64,000 bases of DNA from Natronococcus occultus SP4 (GCF_000328685.1 NC_019974.1:1665001-1729000); one strand, 5' to 3'. Counted from the first letter of the stretch, positions 47,969-58,120 are shown. A program made the numbers and translations. Notes: generated by a model not told the origin, from the letters alone.

Positions 47969-49036
47969 ATGCAAAATACGCGACGCGGCGTCCTCGCGCT
48001 CGGCGGCGGGCTCGTCCTCTCAGGGTGTGCCGGCCGGCTCGGCGGGAGCGAGGACGGGGGGACGTCCTCGAACGACGGGGTCGACGTGGAGTCGGTCTCG
48101 CTGTTGTTGAACTGGAACCTGGGCGGTCTCCACGCGCCCTACGTCGCCGCCCGGGAGGAAGGGTTCTACGCGGACGAGGGGTTCGCCGACATCGAGATCG
48201 AGAGCGGGGACGGTTCGGACTTCGCGGCGAACCAGGCCGGGCTCGGCAACACGGAGTTCGCCGTCTCCAGCGGCGACCAGATCCTGACGGTCAACAGCAA
48301 CGAGCTGTCGCCCCGCGCGGTCGGGATCGTCATGCAGCGGAACCCGAACGTCGTCTTCGCCGACCGCGAGGAGTTCGGGGAGCTCACCGATCCGGAACAG
48401 CTCGAGGACGTGACGGTCGGGAGCGGTCCGGGAATGGTTCGAACGATGACAGAGGCGTATCTCGATCACCACGGGCTCCTCGACACCGTCGAGTACGTCG
48501 ATGCCGGCTTCGACACCGTCCAGCAGCTGCTGGCCGGCGAAATCGACGTCGCCGGCGGCGTCTTCAGCGACGTCGTCGACGCGCGCCACCAGGGCAGGGA
48601 GATCGACGTCCTCGAGACCGACGAGGCCGTCGCCTCCTACGGCCACCTGATCGCGACCGACGAGTCGTTCGCCGAGGACCACCCCGAGACCGTCGAGGCG
48701 TTCCTCCGGGCGACCGCCAGAGGAGCCGTCTGGGCGGCTCGAAACCCCGACGCGGCGATCGATCACCTCGTCGACGTCCAGCCCGAACTCGCTGAGACCC
48801 GGGAGAACCAGTACGACAAGTGGGAACAGATGTACACCGAGTACATGCTCTCGGAGACGGTCGAGCGCGAGGGATGGGGAGCGAGCGCACCCGACCCCTG
48901 GCGGGAAACCCACGAGGTGCTGGCCGACGGCGACGTCCTCGAGAACGAGGTCGATCCGGACGCCGTCTGGACCAACGACTACCTCGACGCCGAGGACGAA
49001 TACGTCTCGGCATTCGCCGATCGAATCGATGGCTAA
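47969..49036 (+). CDS. NMT1/SsuA-type ABC substrate-binding lipoprotein
   Basis: A 355-residue binding protein. A Tat signal (NTRRGVLALGGG, RR at 5-6) leads to lipobox Cys20 (LSGCAG). The mature domain belongs to the NMT1/THI5-SsuA family: LLLNWNLGGLHAPYVAAREEGFYADEG (partly cited) and SVSSGDQIL-like segments, here AVSSGDQIL. These proteins carry thiamine precursors, sulfonates, nitrate or similar small molecules; I cannot choose. The ATG at 47969 begins the Tat signal. The permease follows 39 bases later. Confidence 0.88.
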   Translation: MQNTRRGVLALGGGLVLSGCAGRLGGSEDGGTSSNDGVDVESVSLLLNWNLGGLHAPYVAAREEGFYADEGFADIEIESGDGSDFAANQAGLGNTEFAVSSGDQILTVNSNELSPRAVGIVMQRNPNVVFADREEFGELTDPEQLEDVTVGSGPGMVRTMTEAYLDHHGLLDTVEYVDAGFDTVQQLLAGEIDVAGGVFSDVVDARHQGREIDVLETDEAVASYGHLIATDESFAEDHPETVEAFLRATARGAVWAARNPDAAIDHLVDVQPELAETRENQYDKWEQMYTEYMLSETVEREGWGASAPDPWRETHEVLADGDVLENEVDPDAVWTNDYLDAEDEYVSAFADRIDG

Positions 49037-49075
49037 CCGTCCCGGCCGCAGCCAGGACCGCAAGCGCACTCCGCG

Positions 49076-49906
49076 ATGATCGACGGACGAACCGAGCGAC
49101 GCGACGCTCGTCGGCTCGAGGACGTCCCGGAGCGCCGAGGTGGACTCGCAGCCGGACGGCGACTCGCCCGGAAAGCGGGTGCGCGGCTCCTCCCACCGGC
49201 GGTCGTCCTCGCGGCGCTGCTCGCCGCGTGGCACGTGGTCGTCGTCCACTACGACGTGCCTGCAGTCGTGCTCCCGTCTCCAATCGAGGTCGGAGCGACG
49301 CTCGCCGAGACGTATCCGACGCTGCTTTCCGACGCCGCCGTCACGGCGGCGACCGCCGGGATCGGGCTGTTCGCGGGTACCGTCGTCGGCGCCGGACTCG
49401 CCTTCGCGATGCTCGGCTCGCGGCGGGCCGCGAGTACGCTCCTGCCGTACGTCGTCGCGCTCCGGATCGCGCCGGTGATCGCGATCGCGCCGCTGCTGTT
49501 TCTCTGGTTCGGCCGCGGGATCCCCGCCCGCTCGCTGGTTGTCACGACGCTGACGGTGTTCCCGATCACGATCGCGACCCTCGACGGCCTCCGTGGCACT
49601 CCCGAGTCGTACCTCGATCTGGCCCGGACCGTCGACGCCTCCCCGACCGCGGCGTTCGTCCGCGTTCGGGTTCCCGCAGCCGCACCGAGCGTTTTCGCTG
49701 GGCTCAAGATCGCCGCGACGCTTTCGGTCATCGGCGCGATCGTCGCCGAGTTCGTTACGCTCAACGCCGGACTGGGCTACCGGGTGTTCGAGACGGCGGC
49801 CTATCTCCGGACGGCCGAGACGTACGCCGCCCTCGTCGTCCTCTCGACGCTCGGTATCGCCTTCTACCTCGTCCCGGTCGGCCTCGAGCGCGCGCTCTGG
49901 CACTGA
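49076..49906 (+). CDS. SsuC/ThiX-type ABC permease 1
   Basis: A 276-residue permease of the binding-protein-dependent class with six helices; about 40 hydrophilic residues precede the first. The EAA coupling loop reads YLDLARTVDASPTAAFVRVRVPAA (partly cited), and SVFAGLKIAATLSVIGAIVAEF follows as in SsuC/TauC. It is convergent with permease 2; the two stops are one base apart. Confidence 0.88.
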   Translation: MIDGRTERRDARRLEDVPERRGGLAAGRRLARKAGARLLPPAVVLAALLAAWHVVVVHYDVPAVVLPSPIEVGATLAETYPTLLSDAAVTAATAGIGLFAGTVVGAGLAFAMLGSRRAASTLLPYVVALRIAPVIAIAPLLFLWFGRGIPARSLVVTTLTVFPITIATLDGLRGTPESYLDLARTVDASPTAAFVRVRVPAAAPSVFAGLKIAATLSVIGAIVAEFVTLNAGLGYRVFETAAYLRTAETYAALVVLSTLGIAFYLVPVGLERALWH

Positions 49907-49907
49907 T

Positions 49908-50679
49908 TCAGGCGACGTCCTCGAGCCCGAGGCGGGCGTGGACACGCCGCTGGACGAGGACGACCAGCCCGTACAGCGCCAGCCCGACGACCAGCAGAAC
50001 GGCGAGTGCCGCGAGCATGACGTCGGGCCGAACGTTCTCGGATCCCATTAAGATTAGAAACCCCAGACCGCTGTCGGCGACGACCCACTCCGCGACGACG
50101 GCGCCGACGACCGCGAGCGTGACCGACTGTTTCAGCCCGGCGAAGACGTCGGGAATCGCGTAGGGGACGTCGACGTACACCAGCCGCGCTATCGGGCCGG
50201 CTCGAACCGACCGCAGCAGGTCGTGGTGGGTCGACGGCGTGCGATCGAGCCCGGCGGCGGTGTTCAACACGAGCGGGAAGAACGTGATGAGCGCGACGAA
50301 GACGATCGCTGTCGCCGTTCCGGTCCCCAGGTAGATGAGCAACAGCGGCGCGATCGCGAGCTTCGGCAGGACCCGGACGGTCACGAGGTAGGGGTAGACG
50401 GCTCGCCGGAACCAGGGGACGGAGGCGACGAAGACCGCGAGGACGATCCCCGCGGCGATCCCGATCGCGCCGCCGTAGACGACCTTCTCGAGAGTGTGGA
50501 GGGCGTTGACCAGATACAGCTCCGGGTTCCCCGCCAGCCGGGCGAGGACGGCGTCCGGCGTCGGGAGGAGAAACGACGGGATCTCGGCGAGGACGGCGAG
50601 CCCCCACCAGAGCGCGACGCCGACACAGAGCGCGGCCGCCGGGTAGGCGACGTCTCCGCCCGCGAGCCGGAGGGTGCGT

Positions 50680-50687
<8 letters not shown>
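49908..50687 (-). CDS. SsuC/ThiX-type ABC permease 2
   Basis: A 259-residue permease of the same class as its convergent neighbour but clearly different in sequence. Coupling loop: HHDLLRSVRAGPIARLVYVDVPYAIPDVFAGLK (partly cited), followed by AVVGAVVAEWVVADSGLGF. The ATG at 50687 overlaps the ATPase gene by 8 bases, so the two are co-translated. Confidence 0.88.
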
Positions 50688-51419
<732 letters not shown>

Positions 51420-51423
<4 letters not shown>

Positions 51424-52691
51424 GGGTCGGTCGCGAGCAACTCACCCTGTTCGAGCGCCGTCCGCAGCCGGTTCCAGGTTTGCTCGCGCTGCCAGCCCCA
51501 GCCCCGTTCGCGGCTATCGTCGCTATGGCCGAACTCCTCGACCGCTCGTTCGAACGTCTCCCGGACGCGATCGGGCTCGTCGTCCCCTCGGTCGGCGATC
51601 CGTTCCGCGGCTCGATCGGCGTCGTCAGTCGCCTCGATCCATCCGCCGACGGTGCCCGCCAGAAACGACGCGAGCGCCGACCGTCGCTCCCGTAACGCCG
51701 ACTCCCGGGCGACGATCGTCGGGCCGTAGATCGGGAAATGGTCGGTGGGAAACAGCGTATCGACGGTCTCACCCTGTCGCTCGAGCTGTCGCGGATCGGT
51801 GATCGACCCGGTGACGACGTCGGCCTCGCCGGACAAAAGCGCCGCCCGCTCCTCACCGGCCGTCGCCGTGATCTCCAGGTCATCCCCGAGGGCGGCCTGG
51901 GAGACGAACAGGCGACCGAGGACGCCCGTTTCGGAACGGGCGGGCATCCCGATCCGTCGCCCCCGGAGCTGGTCGACGCTGCGAAGCTCCGTCCCGAAGG
52001 CCTCGCGGGTGGAGTACAACACCGCCATCGCGCGCTGGTAGAGGACTGCGATCGGAACGACGGGAACCCCCGCCGCCCTGGCCCGGAGCACGGTCGCGGC
52101 CCCGGCGACCCCGACGTCGGCGTCCCCGGCGTCGACCGCGTCGACGGCGCGTCGGGACCCCGCGCGGTGGTCGAGCTCGACCTCGATCCCGTACTCGTCG
52201 TACCAGCCCGTCTCGACGGCCGCGTAGAAGGGAACGTGGAGCCCGTTCGGGTGCCAGTTCAACGCGACCGCGAGCTCCGACCCGGATCGTTCGTCTCCCG
52301 TCGCGGAGTCGGTATCCGAGCAGCGCCCGAAGATCGCCTCCGCTCGCTCGAGCAACGTCTCCGCGTGGCAGTCGTAGACGCGACGACGACTCGTGTCGAG
52401 GTCCGTCGCCGGCGTCCACGCCGACGGAGGCCGTCCCGTCGCGTCGGTGTCGACGGTGGAGCGTTCGACCAGCTCGTCGTCTTCGAGCCGGGCGACCGCG
52501 TCGCTGATCGGCGATCGACTCAGCTCGGTTCCGACCTGCAGCTGGATCGTTCTCGCGGGATCGTCCTCACGCTCGGCCCGCAACAGCAGGTACGCGAGGA
52601 CTCGCGCGGGCGTCCGCCCCAGCCCGACGGCGAGGTCGTCGACGACTGCTTCGTCCTCGTCGTCGAGCACCCAGAACGTTCGCGAGCGCAT
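51420..52691 (-). CDS. Fused helix-turn-helix and NMT1/SsuA-like binding-protein regulator
   Basis: 423 residues. Residues 1-95 form a winged helix (VVDDLAVGLGRTPARVLAYLL, then RSPISDAVARLEDDELV). Then a linker and, from about 140, a solute-binding domain starting LNWHPNGLHVPFYAAVETGWYDEYG (partly cited). This is the same motif as in the cluster's lipoprotein (LNWNLGGLHAPYVAAREEGFY). No signal peptide, so it is cytoplasmic. The simplest reading is a one-component regulator that senses the imported ligand with a copy of its carrier. First gene of the leftward operon regulator-ATPase-permease. Confidence 0.82.
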
Positions 52692-52785
52692 TCGTCGTAA
52701 CAGATCATGTGGGACCGCATAAGGATACCCCCGGTTTCGGCGACTGCCGGGAGCGACGGATCCTGTCGGTCGGCGCGTCTCGTCG

Positions 52786-52950
52786 TTACTGGTGTTTCGT
52801 CGCCGTGTGGTCGACCCGCGAGGGGTTGACCTTGCCGTGTTGCTCGAGCTCGTGGGCGTTGAGCCGCCGCTGGAGGTCCGAGATCGACGTTACGGCGAAG
52901 TACGTTTCACACACTGGACATTTGTCGACGAGTAGATCGTTCGAACTCAT
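52786..52950 (-). CDS. Small C2H2-type zinc protein
   Basis: 54 residues: KCPVCETYF, then a helix LQRRLNAHELEQH, giving two Cys and two His as in single-finger C2H2 proteins common in haloarchaea. The conserved CPVC and HELEQHG lead to a short basic tail. Start ATG at 52950; the frame open to 53085 adds an unlikely basic leader. Confidence 0.65.
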   Translation of the reverse strand: MSSNDLLVDKCPVCETYFAVTSISDLQRRLNAHELEQHGKVNPSRVDHTATKHQ

Positions 52951-53185
52951 AGTAGTAGTCGAGTAGGCTGTTCGTCGAAGCGTTCGACATCTGAACAAGG
53001 GACTTACGAGAGATGACGAACGTCGTTGCGTTCGCCGGTCCCTTTTCACCGGTCGCGAGTGTACAGAATGCCGCGATATGCGCACTCACGACGGATGTTA
53101 GCGGGAATATTGGTGTTTGCTACCTCTCCATAAATAGGGACGGCCGGTGCGAGGATTCTTTACTATGGCAGGCAATAACTAACGT

Positions 53186-53365
53186 ATGGATCCCTACGCG
53201 GACGATCTGCGACTCCCGAGAGCCACTATCGAACCGACGGAGCGGGCGACCGTGCGCTGTCGCGACTGCCAGGCGAACTTCCGGCGGCGCGACGCCGAGA
53301 TTCCGAAGAAGGGGACGCTTCGCTGTCCGAACTGCCAGTCGGCGGCGATCGGCGACGTCGACTGA
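53186..53365 (+). CDS. Very small zinc-ribbon protein
   Basis: A 59-residue open frame, too short for most callers. It reads MDPYADDLRLPRATIEPT, then CRDCQANFRRRD, and a second CPNCQSAA: four cysteines in two CxxC pairs, a zinc ribbon. The codons show haloarchaeal bias. A T-tract at 53394-53398 ends the unit, and ATTCTTTACT about 30 bases before the ATG could be a TATA box. The function is unknown. Confidence 0.65.
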   Translation: MDPYADDLRLPRATIEPTERATVRCRDCQANFRRRDAEIPKKGTLRCPNCQSAAIGDVD

Positions 53366-53393
53366 CCGCCGACTTCCGCTTCGGAGACCAACG

Positions 53394-53398
53394 TTTTT
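53394..53398 (+). terminator. T-tract after the small zinc-ribbon gene
   Basis: Five consecutive T residues follow the stop at 53365 by 28 bases. Confidence 0.35.
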
Positions 53399-53429
53399 GC
53401 CACGGTGAGTGGTACCTCGGGGCAGACGA

Positions 53430-54275
53430 ATGCGACTCATCACTGCGGCTTTCGATGCTGTCCGTCAGCCTGCGTACACCGGTGAGAACCGATGCCTGCC
53501 GTGTACTGTCGTGAACGTCGCGATCGCGATCGTTCTGGCCGTCGCTCTGGGGATCGCCGCAACCCCACCGATCGGGGCAGTTGCGCTCGCGGTCTCTCTC
53601 GCGACGATCGTCCTCCGTGGCTACCTCGTTCCCGGAACCCCCGAACTGACGAAGCGTTACCTCCCGGCCCCGGTTCTGGAACTGTTCGGAAAGGAACCGA
53701 TCGAAACCTCCTCGCTCGAGGACGTCGACCCGGACGAGCCACGGGACGTCCTCGTCGCTGCCGGCGTCGCCGAGCGAACCGCCGACGGTGCGCTCTCACT
53801 GACCGACCGATTCCGGTCGGCGTTCCGCGACGCGGCCGAGTCGACGGCGCCGGACGCCACTGACGTCGCGATCCTCGTCGGCGCCGACGAGGCCGTCGAA
53901 CGCGGGCCGCGGGCGTACTCGATCGACGGGAGTCGTCTCCTTCGGTGGGAGTCCGACGCCGCGCTGGTCGCCGACGTTGCGGCCGCGTCGGTCCTCCGGG
54001 CGACCGTCGACGACTGGGACTCTATCGACCGCGACCGGCGTCTGGACCTTCTTCGACGGCTCCGCCTGCTTCTCGAGCGGTGTCCGGACTGCGGAGGGTC
54101 GGTCGTCCGGCGCCGCGAGCGCGTCGATCCCTGCTGCCAGCCGCCCCACGTCTCGGTCTGGTCGACCTGTCGGGACTGCGAGGCCGTCCTCGGAGACGTC
54201 ACCGTCCCCGAGGCCGACGGCGAGGACTGGCTCGACGCGCTCGAGACGGAAGACCCGCCGATCGCACCCGATTGA
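53430..54275 (+). CDS. Membrane protein with C-terminal zinc-binding cysteines
   Basis: About 281 residues. The N-terminus has a CLPC motif near residue 23, then two hydrophobic helices and a short basic loop. The central part is alpha/beta and acidic. The C-terminus carries CPDCGG, then CCQPPH and CRDCEAV, a cluster of six cysteines and a histidine likely to bind zinc. I do not know the family. The start at 53430 (MRLITAAFDA) is preferred over the in-frame upstream GTG at 53409. Function unknown. Confidence 0.6.
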   Translation: MRLITAAFDAVRQPAYTGENRCLPCTVVNVAIAIVLAVALGIAATPPIGAVALAVSLATIVLRGYLVPGTPELTKRYLPAPVLELFGKEPIETSSLEDVDPDEPRDVLVAAGVAERTADGALSLTDRFRSAFRDAAESTAPDATDVAILVGADEAVERGPRAYSIDGSRLLRWESDAALVADVAAASVLRATVDDWDSIDRDRRLDLLRRLRLLLERCPDCGGSVVRRRERVDPCCQPPHVSVWSTCRDCEAVLGDVTVPEADGEDWLDALETEDPPIAPD

Positions 54276-54424
54276 CGGCAGACGCTCCGATCGATCCGCG
54301 ACGCACGGGGACTCGTCAATCCACTTCGTCGATCCGACGTTCGCATCTTCTAACCAACCCACAGTTCGAACGAATTATAATTTAAACAGAAAGTATATAT
54401 AAACTTACTTTATTGATAGTATGC

Positions 54425-55156
54425 ATGAAGCGGCGTACGTTTCTCGCGCGGGCCGGAACCGTCGCCGGCGGAGCGATCGCACTCGACCAGGGGGTGCGTC
54501 GCGTTCGGGCGCCGAGGACGATCACCGTCGCCGTCTACCAGACCGACGAGCTCACTGACCGGTTCGCCGAGACCGGACAGCGTCGAGAGACCGGCCAGCG
54601 ACTCGCCGAGGACGCGGTCAGAGAGATCCTCGAACCCCACTTCGCACACTCGTTCGAGCTGCACGCGGAGGTGGTGACCGTCCCACAGCAGGTGTCGTCG
54701 CTCCCGCCGACGCTGTCGACGTTCGGCGACGAGCTGCCGGCGGCACAGCGATCGCTGCTCGACTGGATCGACCACGATCGGTCGCGGTCCGACGTCGACA
54801 GTCACGTCCTCCTCGCACACCATCCCGAACTCGGCTCGGGAAACGGGGTCGCGTCCCCAGCCGTTCTCCCGACCTGTTGCGAGCCGATCGATCGGTACGG
54901 GATCGTCTGGATGGCCGCCGAGCGATCCGCCCGCTCGGAGGCGGGCGTCGCGGAGACGGTCGCCCACGAGATCGGCCACACGATCGGGCTCCAGCACTTC
55001 CACGGGACGAACGTCGGGGACGCGATCTCGGTGATGCTGACGAGTTCCTACGCGGAACGCGTCGGCCGAAACCGCTTCGGAGAGCGCGTTCGCCCGGCGG
55101 GACGTCGGGTCTCGGAGCTCAACGACGACATTACCGATCACCACCTTCGGGTGTGA
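54425..55156 (+). CDS. Tat-exported metzincin-like zinc protease
   Basis: 243 residues. The N-terminus KRRTFLARAGTVAGGAIAL is a twin-arginine signal without lipobox cysteine, so the protein should be secreted or N-anchored. The zinc motif is HEIGHTIGLQH, residues 181-191, the HExxHxxGxxH of metzincins, followed at about residue 205 by a Met-turn-like SVMLTS. The length is short but complete. The family includes archaemetzincin, pappalysin and others; it is too divergent to name. The start is the ATG at 54425. AT-rich sequence at 54365-54420 (AAAGTATATATAAACTTACT) forms its promoter. Confidence 0.82.
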   Translation: MKRRTFLARAGTVAGGAIALDQGVRRVRAPRTITVAVYQTDELTDRFAETGQRRETGQRLAEDAVREILEPHFAHSFELHAEVVTVPQQVSSLPPTLSTFGDELPAAQRSLLDWIDHDRSRSDVDSHVLLAHHPELGSGNGVASPAVLPTCCEPIDRYGIVWMAAERSARSEAGVAETVAHEIGHTIGLQHFHGTNVGDAISVMLTSSYAERVGRNRFGERVRPAGRRVSELNDDITDHHLRV

Positions 55157-55200
55157 CATCCGCCGGTACAGCTACGGCTATCCGGAATCGAACCACGGAT

Positions 55201-55758
55201 ATGACGAGCGATTCCACGCGGACGGCCTCGATCGTTCGAACCCTCTGTACCGCCGAAGGACGCGACGTGGTCTTTCGGTTCGGCGATCCGATCAGTGCTC
55301 CCGTCGAAAAGTACGACGGACGGTCGTACCGGAGCGACACGCTCCCGAAAGCGACGCTGCACGCGACGATACAGCGCGCGGACATCGAACATCTCGAAGG
55401 GGTTCTCGTGTGTCTCGCGAAGATCGACGTGTGCGAACTCGAACGCGTCGGGATAGACCCCGCGGTCGTGTACACGGAGCCGACCGACGGACTGTCGGAG
55501 CATTGTATCGTCGACGTGCGGGCCTCGCGGGAGTGGGTCGAAACGGAGTCCGAACTCTCGAGGAAGGAGGGAGAGCGCGCGGTCGAAGCGGGCCGCGAGG
55601 ACGACGTCCTACCACCGTGGGACGGTCTTCCGACGGTCGTCGTCGACGTTGAGCGAACCGAAGAGTGTCTCGAACGGGCGTATCACTCCGATTTCGATCT
55701 GCAGTACAGTCCGCCGACCCACGAGATAGGCGACGTGATCGACGTTCGGATCACGTAA
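55201..55758 (+). CDS. Conserved hypothetical protein
   Basis: 185 residues, acidic, cytosolic, alpha/beta. It reads RTLCTAEGRDVVFRFGDPI, then HLEGVLVCLAKIDVCELERV, and ends VVVDVERTEECLERAYHSDF (landmarks). Three cysteines lie in no obvious motif. The start at 55201 gives a clean N-terminus; the frame is open upstream into the protease gene. I do not recognise it. It might be co-transcribed with the protease, 44 bases upstream. Confidence 0.6.
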   Translation: MTSDSTRTASIVRTLCTAEGRDVVFRFGDPISAPVEKYDGRSYRSDTLPKATLHATIQRADIEHLEGVLVCLAKIDVCELERVGIDPAVVYTEPTDGLSEHCIVDVRASREWVETESELSRKEGERAVEAGREDDVLPPWDGLPTVVVDVERTEECLERAYHSDFDLQYSPPTHEIGDVIDVRIT

Positions 55759-55812
55759 TCGACGGCTACGTTACGCCCCACTGTAGCGGGCTACCTCGAC
55801 GGCAGAAAGTGG

Positions 55813-55836
55813 AGTGCTCCGACAGGGATTCGAACC
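55813..55836 (-). repeat. 24-bp copy of the tRNA-Glu 3' end (attachment-site scar)
   Basis: Identical over 24 bases to 55953-55976, the 3' end of tRNA-Glu plus two bases. Copies are 140 bases apart. The copy ends in the T-arm, as recombination sites of archaeal integrases do. No integrase is nearby, so it may be what remains after loss of an element. Confidence 0.65.
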
Positions 55837-55952
55837 ACACGAAACGCTCGCTGCGCTCACGTCTCTCCTTCGAATCCCGTGATTGATTTCACGGCTCACG
55901 AGGTGACTCACACACGCTCTGCGGTGCTCGTCGTCGAGTGGTTCGCCGTAGA
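55837..55952. other. Gap between the two tRNA-Glu end copies
   Basis: 116 bases without a gene. A reverse complement of GGGATTCGAA (55825-55834) occurs at 55869-55878 (TTCGAATCCC), so a stem could form with the scar. This may be a degraded second T-arm or a remnant of the lost element. Confidence 0.45.
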
Positions 55953-55954
55953 AG

Positions 55955-56029
55955 TGCTCCGACAGGGATTCGAACCCTGGTCATTGCCGTGAGAGGGCAA
56001 TATGATTGGCCGGACTACACCATCGGAGC
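55955..56029 (-). tRNA. tRNA-Glu (anticodon CUC)
   Basis: 75 bases on the minus strand: acceptor GCTCCGA with TCGGAGC, discriminator A, anticodon stem TTGCC/GGCAA around loop CTCTCAC, T-loop TTCGAAT. CCA is not encoded. It is a complete cloverleaf with no intron. Confidence 0.95.
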
Positions 56030-56212
56030 GGGCGTCGTCTTCTGCCTGCACTCTTTCGTAACGCGGTGTAATGTTTAAGGGTTCCGTTTCGATCCGCCTC
56101 TGGCGTACCGTAACACGGCTCTCGGTGCCGAACGCGTCTCTGTTCGTCGGATACTGATCTCGAAGCAACGATACCTTTCGAGCGGTCGTGGGACCTGAAG
56201 CCGAACGCGTTC

Positions 56213-57418
56213 TTACTCGTCGAACGGCGACTTCGCCGCCTCGGGTTCATACCCCTCGAGGCTGATGATGTTCTCACGACCGACGCGGAGCTTGCTGATG
56301 CTGCCCTCCCGTTCCATCTCCGAGAGGAGCATGCTCACCTTCGATTTCGACCAGCCGGTCTCCTCGACGATATTGACCTGTTTCATCCGGCCGCCGTTCT
56401 CCCGAATGAGTCGAATCACCCGGTCCTCGTCGGTCAGGAGTTCGTCCTCGGTGAGCGCTTCGGAGGGCGCGTCCGTTTCCGCCTCCGAGTCGGTCGAATC
56501 CGCGTCCTCGGACGCCGGCTGCGGGCCGATCGGTTCGCTCGCCTCCGTCGGCGCCGTCTCCGCCGAGGACGTCCCATCCTGCTCTCGGTACCAGACGAGG
56601 GCGATCGCTGCGCCGAGGACGACCACGGTCGCGCCGACCAACACGGGCCAGGAGAACAGCGCGTTTCCGGTCGACCAGCCGGTCGTTCCCGCGGTATCGC
56701 CGCTTCCGACGTCGTCGGCGTCCCGGAGCACGGCGCTCGGGTAGCCGTCGACGAACTCCCGTTCACCGCTCCAGGTCATCGAACTGGCGTTTTCCATCGT
56801 CGTCCCCGCGTACTCACCTGCGGGTTCGGCGGCGGTGAACACGAGATCGCCGCCGGGCTCGATCACGAGCGACTGATCGTCGCTCAGATAGAGATTCTGG
56901 AAGACGTCACCGACGACGAGTCGGTCCTCCTGGTGTTCAGCGAACCCCTCCCAGACGAACGACATCTCGATGACGCCGATCGCACCGGGGCGGTACTCGG
57001 TCGTCGCCGAGCGGTTGAACGCGGTCGCCTCCATCTCCCGGTCGGTCGCCTCGGCTCTGGTGTCGGTCAGCGCCTCGGCCTGCTCGGTAAACCGCTCGTA
57101 GAGCCCGGTCTCCTCGGCCTCGAACTCCTCGGCGAAAGCCTCGAAGTTCGTCTCGTCATCGTCGTCCTCGAGCCGCTGCTCGTGGCGGAACGTCCAGGTC
57201 GCGCTCCCGTTCTCGTGGACGGTGATCTCGAAGGTGGTGCTGTCGAAGTCCTGTGAATCGTACTCCTCGACGGCGTGGGCCGTCGACGCGTGTTCGTTGC
57301 CCGCGGGCGCCTGCTGGCTCCCGCCGACCGCGCCAGCCATCGCTACGGGGAGACTGATCCCGGCGAGCACGACAACAATGACGAGGATCCCGACCCCGAC
57401 GGGGATCGACCGACTCAT
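56213..57418 (-). CDS. Membrane-anchored protein with extracytoplasmic domain and C-terminal winged helix
   Basis: 401 residues. A signal-like helix opens it (VGVGILVIVVVLAGISLPVA). About 220 residues of acidic, probably external, beta-rich sequence follow. A second helix comes at about 258-282 (FSWPVLVGATVVVLGAAIAL), then an acidic linker and, from about 330, a winged helix: DEDRVIRLIRENGGRMKQVNIVEETGWSKSKVSMLLSEM (partly cited). A haloarchaeal family of this kind is known, with DUF7345/7343-type names I cannot verify. The ATG at 57418 precedes the signal helix. It might sense something outside and act on DNA inside. Confidence 0.72.
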   Translation of the reverse strand: MSRSIPVGVGILVIVVVLAGISLPVAMAGAVGGSQQAPAGNEHASTAHAVEEYDSQDFDSTTFEITVHENGSATWTFRHEQRLEDDDDETNFEAFAEEFEAEETGLYERFTEQAEALTDTRAEATDREMEATAFNRSATTEYRPGAIGVIEMSFVWEGFAEHQEDRLVVGDVFQNLYLSDDQSLVIEPGGDLVFTAAEPAGEYAGTTMENASSMTWSGEREFVDGYPSAVLRDADDVGSGDTAGTTGWSTGNALFSWPVLVGATVVVLGAAIALVWYREQDGTSSAETAPTEASEPIGPQPASEDADSTDSEAETDAPSEALTEDELLTDEDRVIRLIRENGGRMKQVNIVEETGWSKSKVSMLLSEMEREGSISKLRVGRENIISLEGYEPEAAKSPFDE

Positions 57419-57541
57419 TCGTCTCCTACTACGTGCCGGAGCTAAAAATGGTTGTGAATATTCGAGCGCCGCGCTTTTGCGCGCTCGGCTCCTCGAAGTC
57501 AGGTCGACACGCACAAGCCCCCCGACCCTGTACGGTCCGCC

Positions 57542-58120
57542 ATGGTCACGAATCTCGCCCAGGGCGTCCAGGCGTTTACGAGCAACGTCTACCTCGTTCC
57601 CGGCGAGCGGACGGTACTGATCGATCCCGGCGCGAACTTCGACGTCGTCGACCGCCTCGAGTCGCGGGTCGACGACCTCGACGCGGTCGTGCTCACCCAC
57701 ACCCACCCCGACCACGTCGGCAACCTCGAGGACGTCACGTCGGCGTTCGACGTCGAGGTCTGGGGGTACGATCCGTCGATCGACGGCGTCGACCACGGGA
57801 TCGCCGACGGTGAGACGGTGCAGCTTGGCGACCACGAGTACGTCGCCGTCCACACGCCGGGCCACAAGGACGACCACCTCTGTTTCTACTCGGCCGACGC
57901 GGGGATCCTCTTTGCGGGCGATCTCGTCTTCCAGAACGGTAGCTTCGGCCGTACCGACCTCGAGGAGGGTGACCGGGAGACGCTGATCGAGAGCATCGAT
58001 CGCGTCCTCGAACGGATCTCCCCGGAGCTCGCGGAACTACATACGGGCCACGGGCCGAGCGTGACGACGAACCCCTACGATCACGTCGAGCTCTCCTCGC
58101 AGATGGCCCGTCAGGCCTAG
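57542..58120 (+). CDS. Metallo-beta-lactamase-fold hydrolase
   Basis: A 192-residue MBL hydrolase. HTHPDH (residues 53-58) is the metal-binding motif, HTPGHKDDH follows near 111-119, and LFAGDLVF continues the site. It is of the glyoxalase II or RNase-like small-hydrolase type; substrate unknown. The start is ATG 57542. The stop overlaps by 4 bases with that of the convergent P-loop gene. Confidence 0.85.
   Translation: MVTNLAQGVQAFTSNVYLVPGERTVLIDPGANFDVVDRLESRVDDLDAVVLTHTHPDHVGNLEDVTSAFDVEVWGYDPSIDGVDHGIADGETVQLGDHEYVAVHTPGHKDDHLCFYSADAGILFAGDLVFQNGSFGRTDLEEGDRETLIESIDRVLERISPELAELHTGHGPSVTTNPYDHVELSSQMARQA

Noticed and set aside
55837-55900. A second tRNA in the gap beside tRNA-Glu
   Set aside because: Only T-arm-like fragments and the 3' end copy are present; no anticodon or D-arm.
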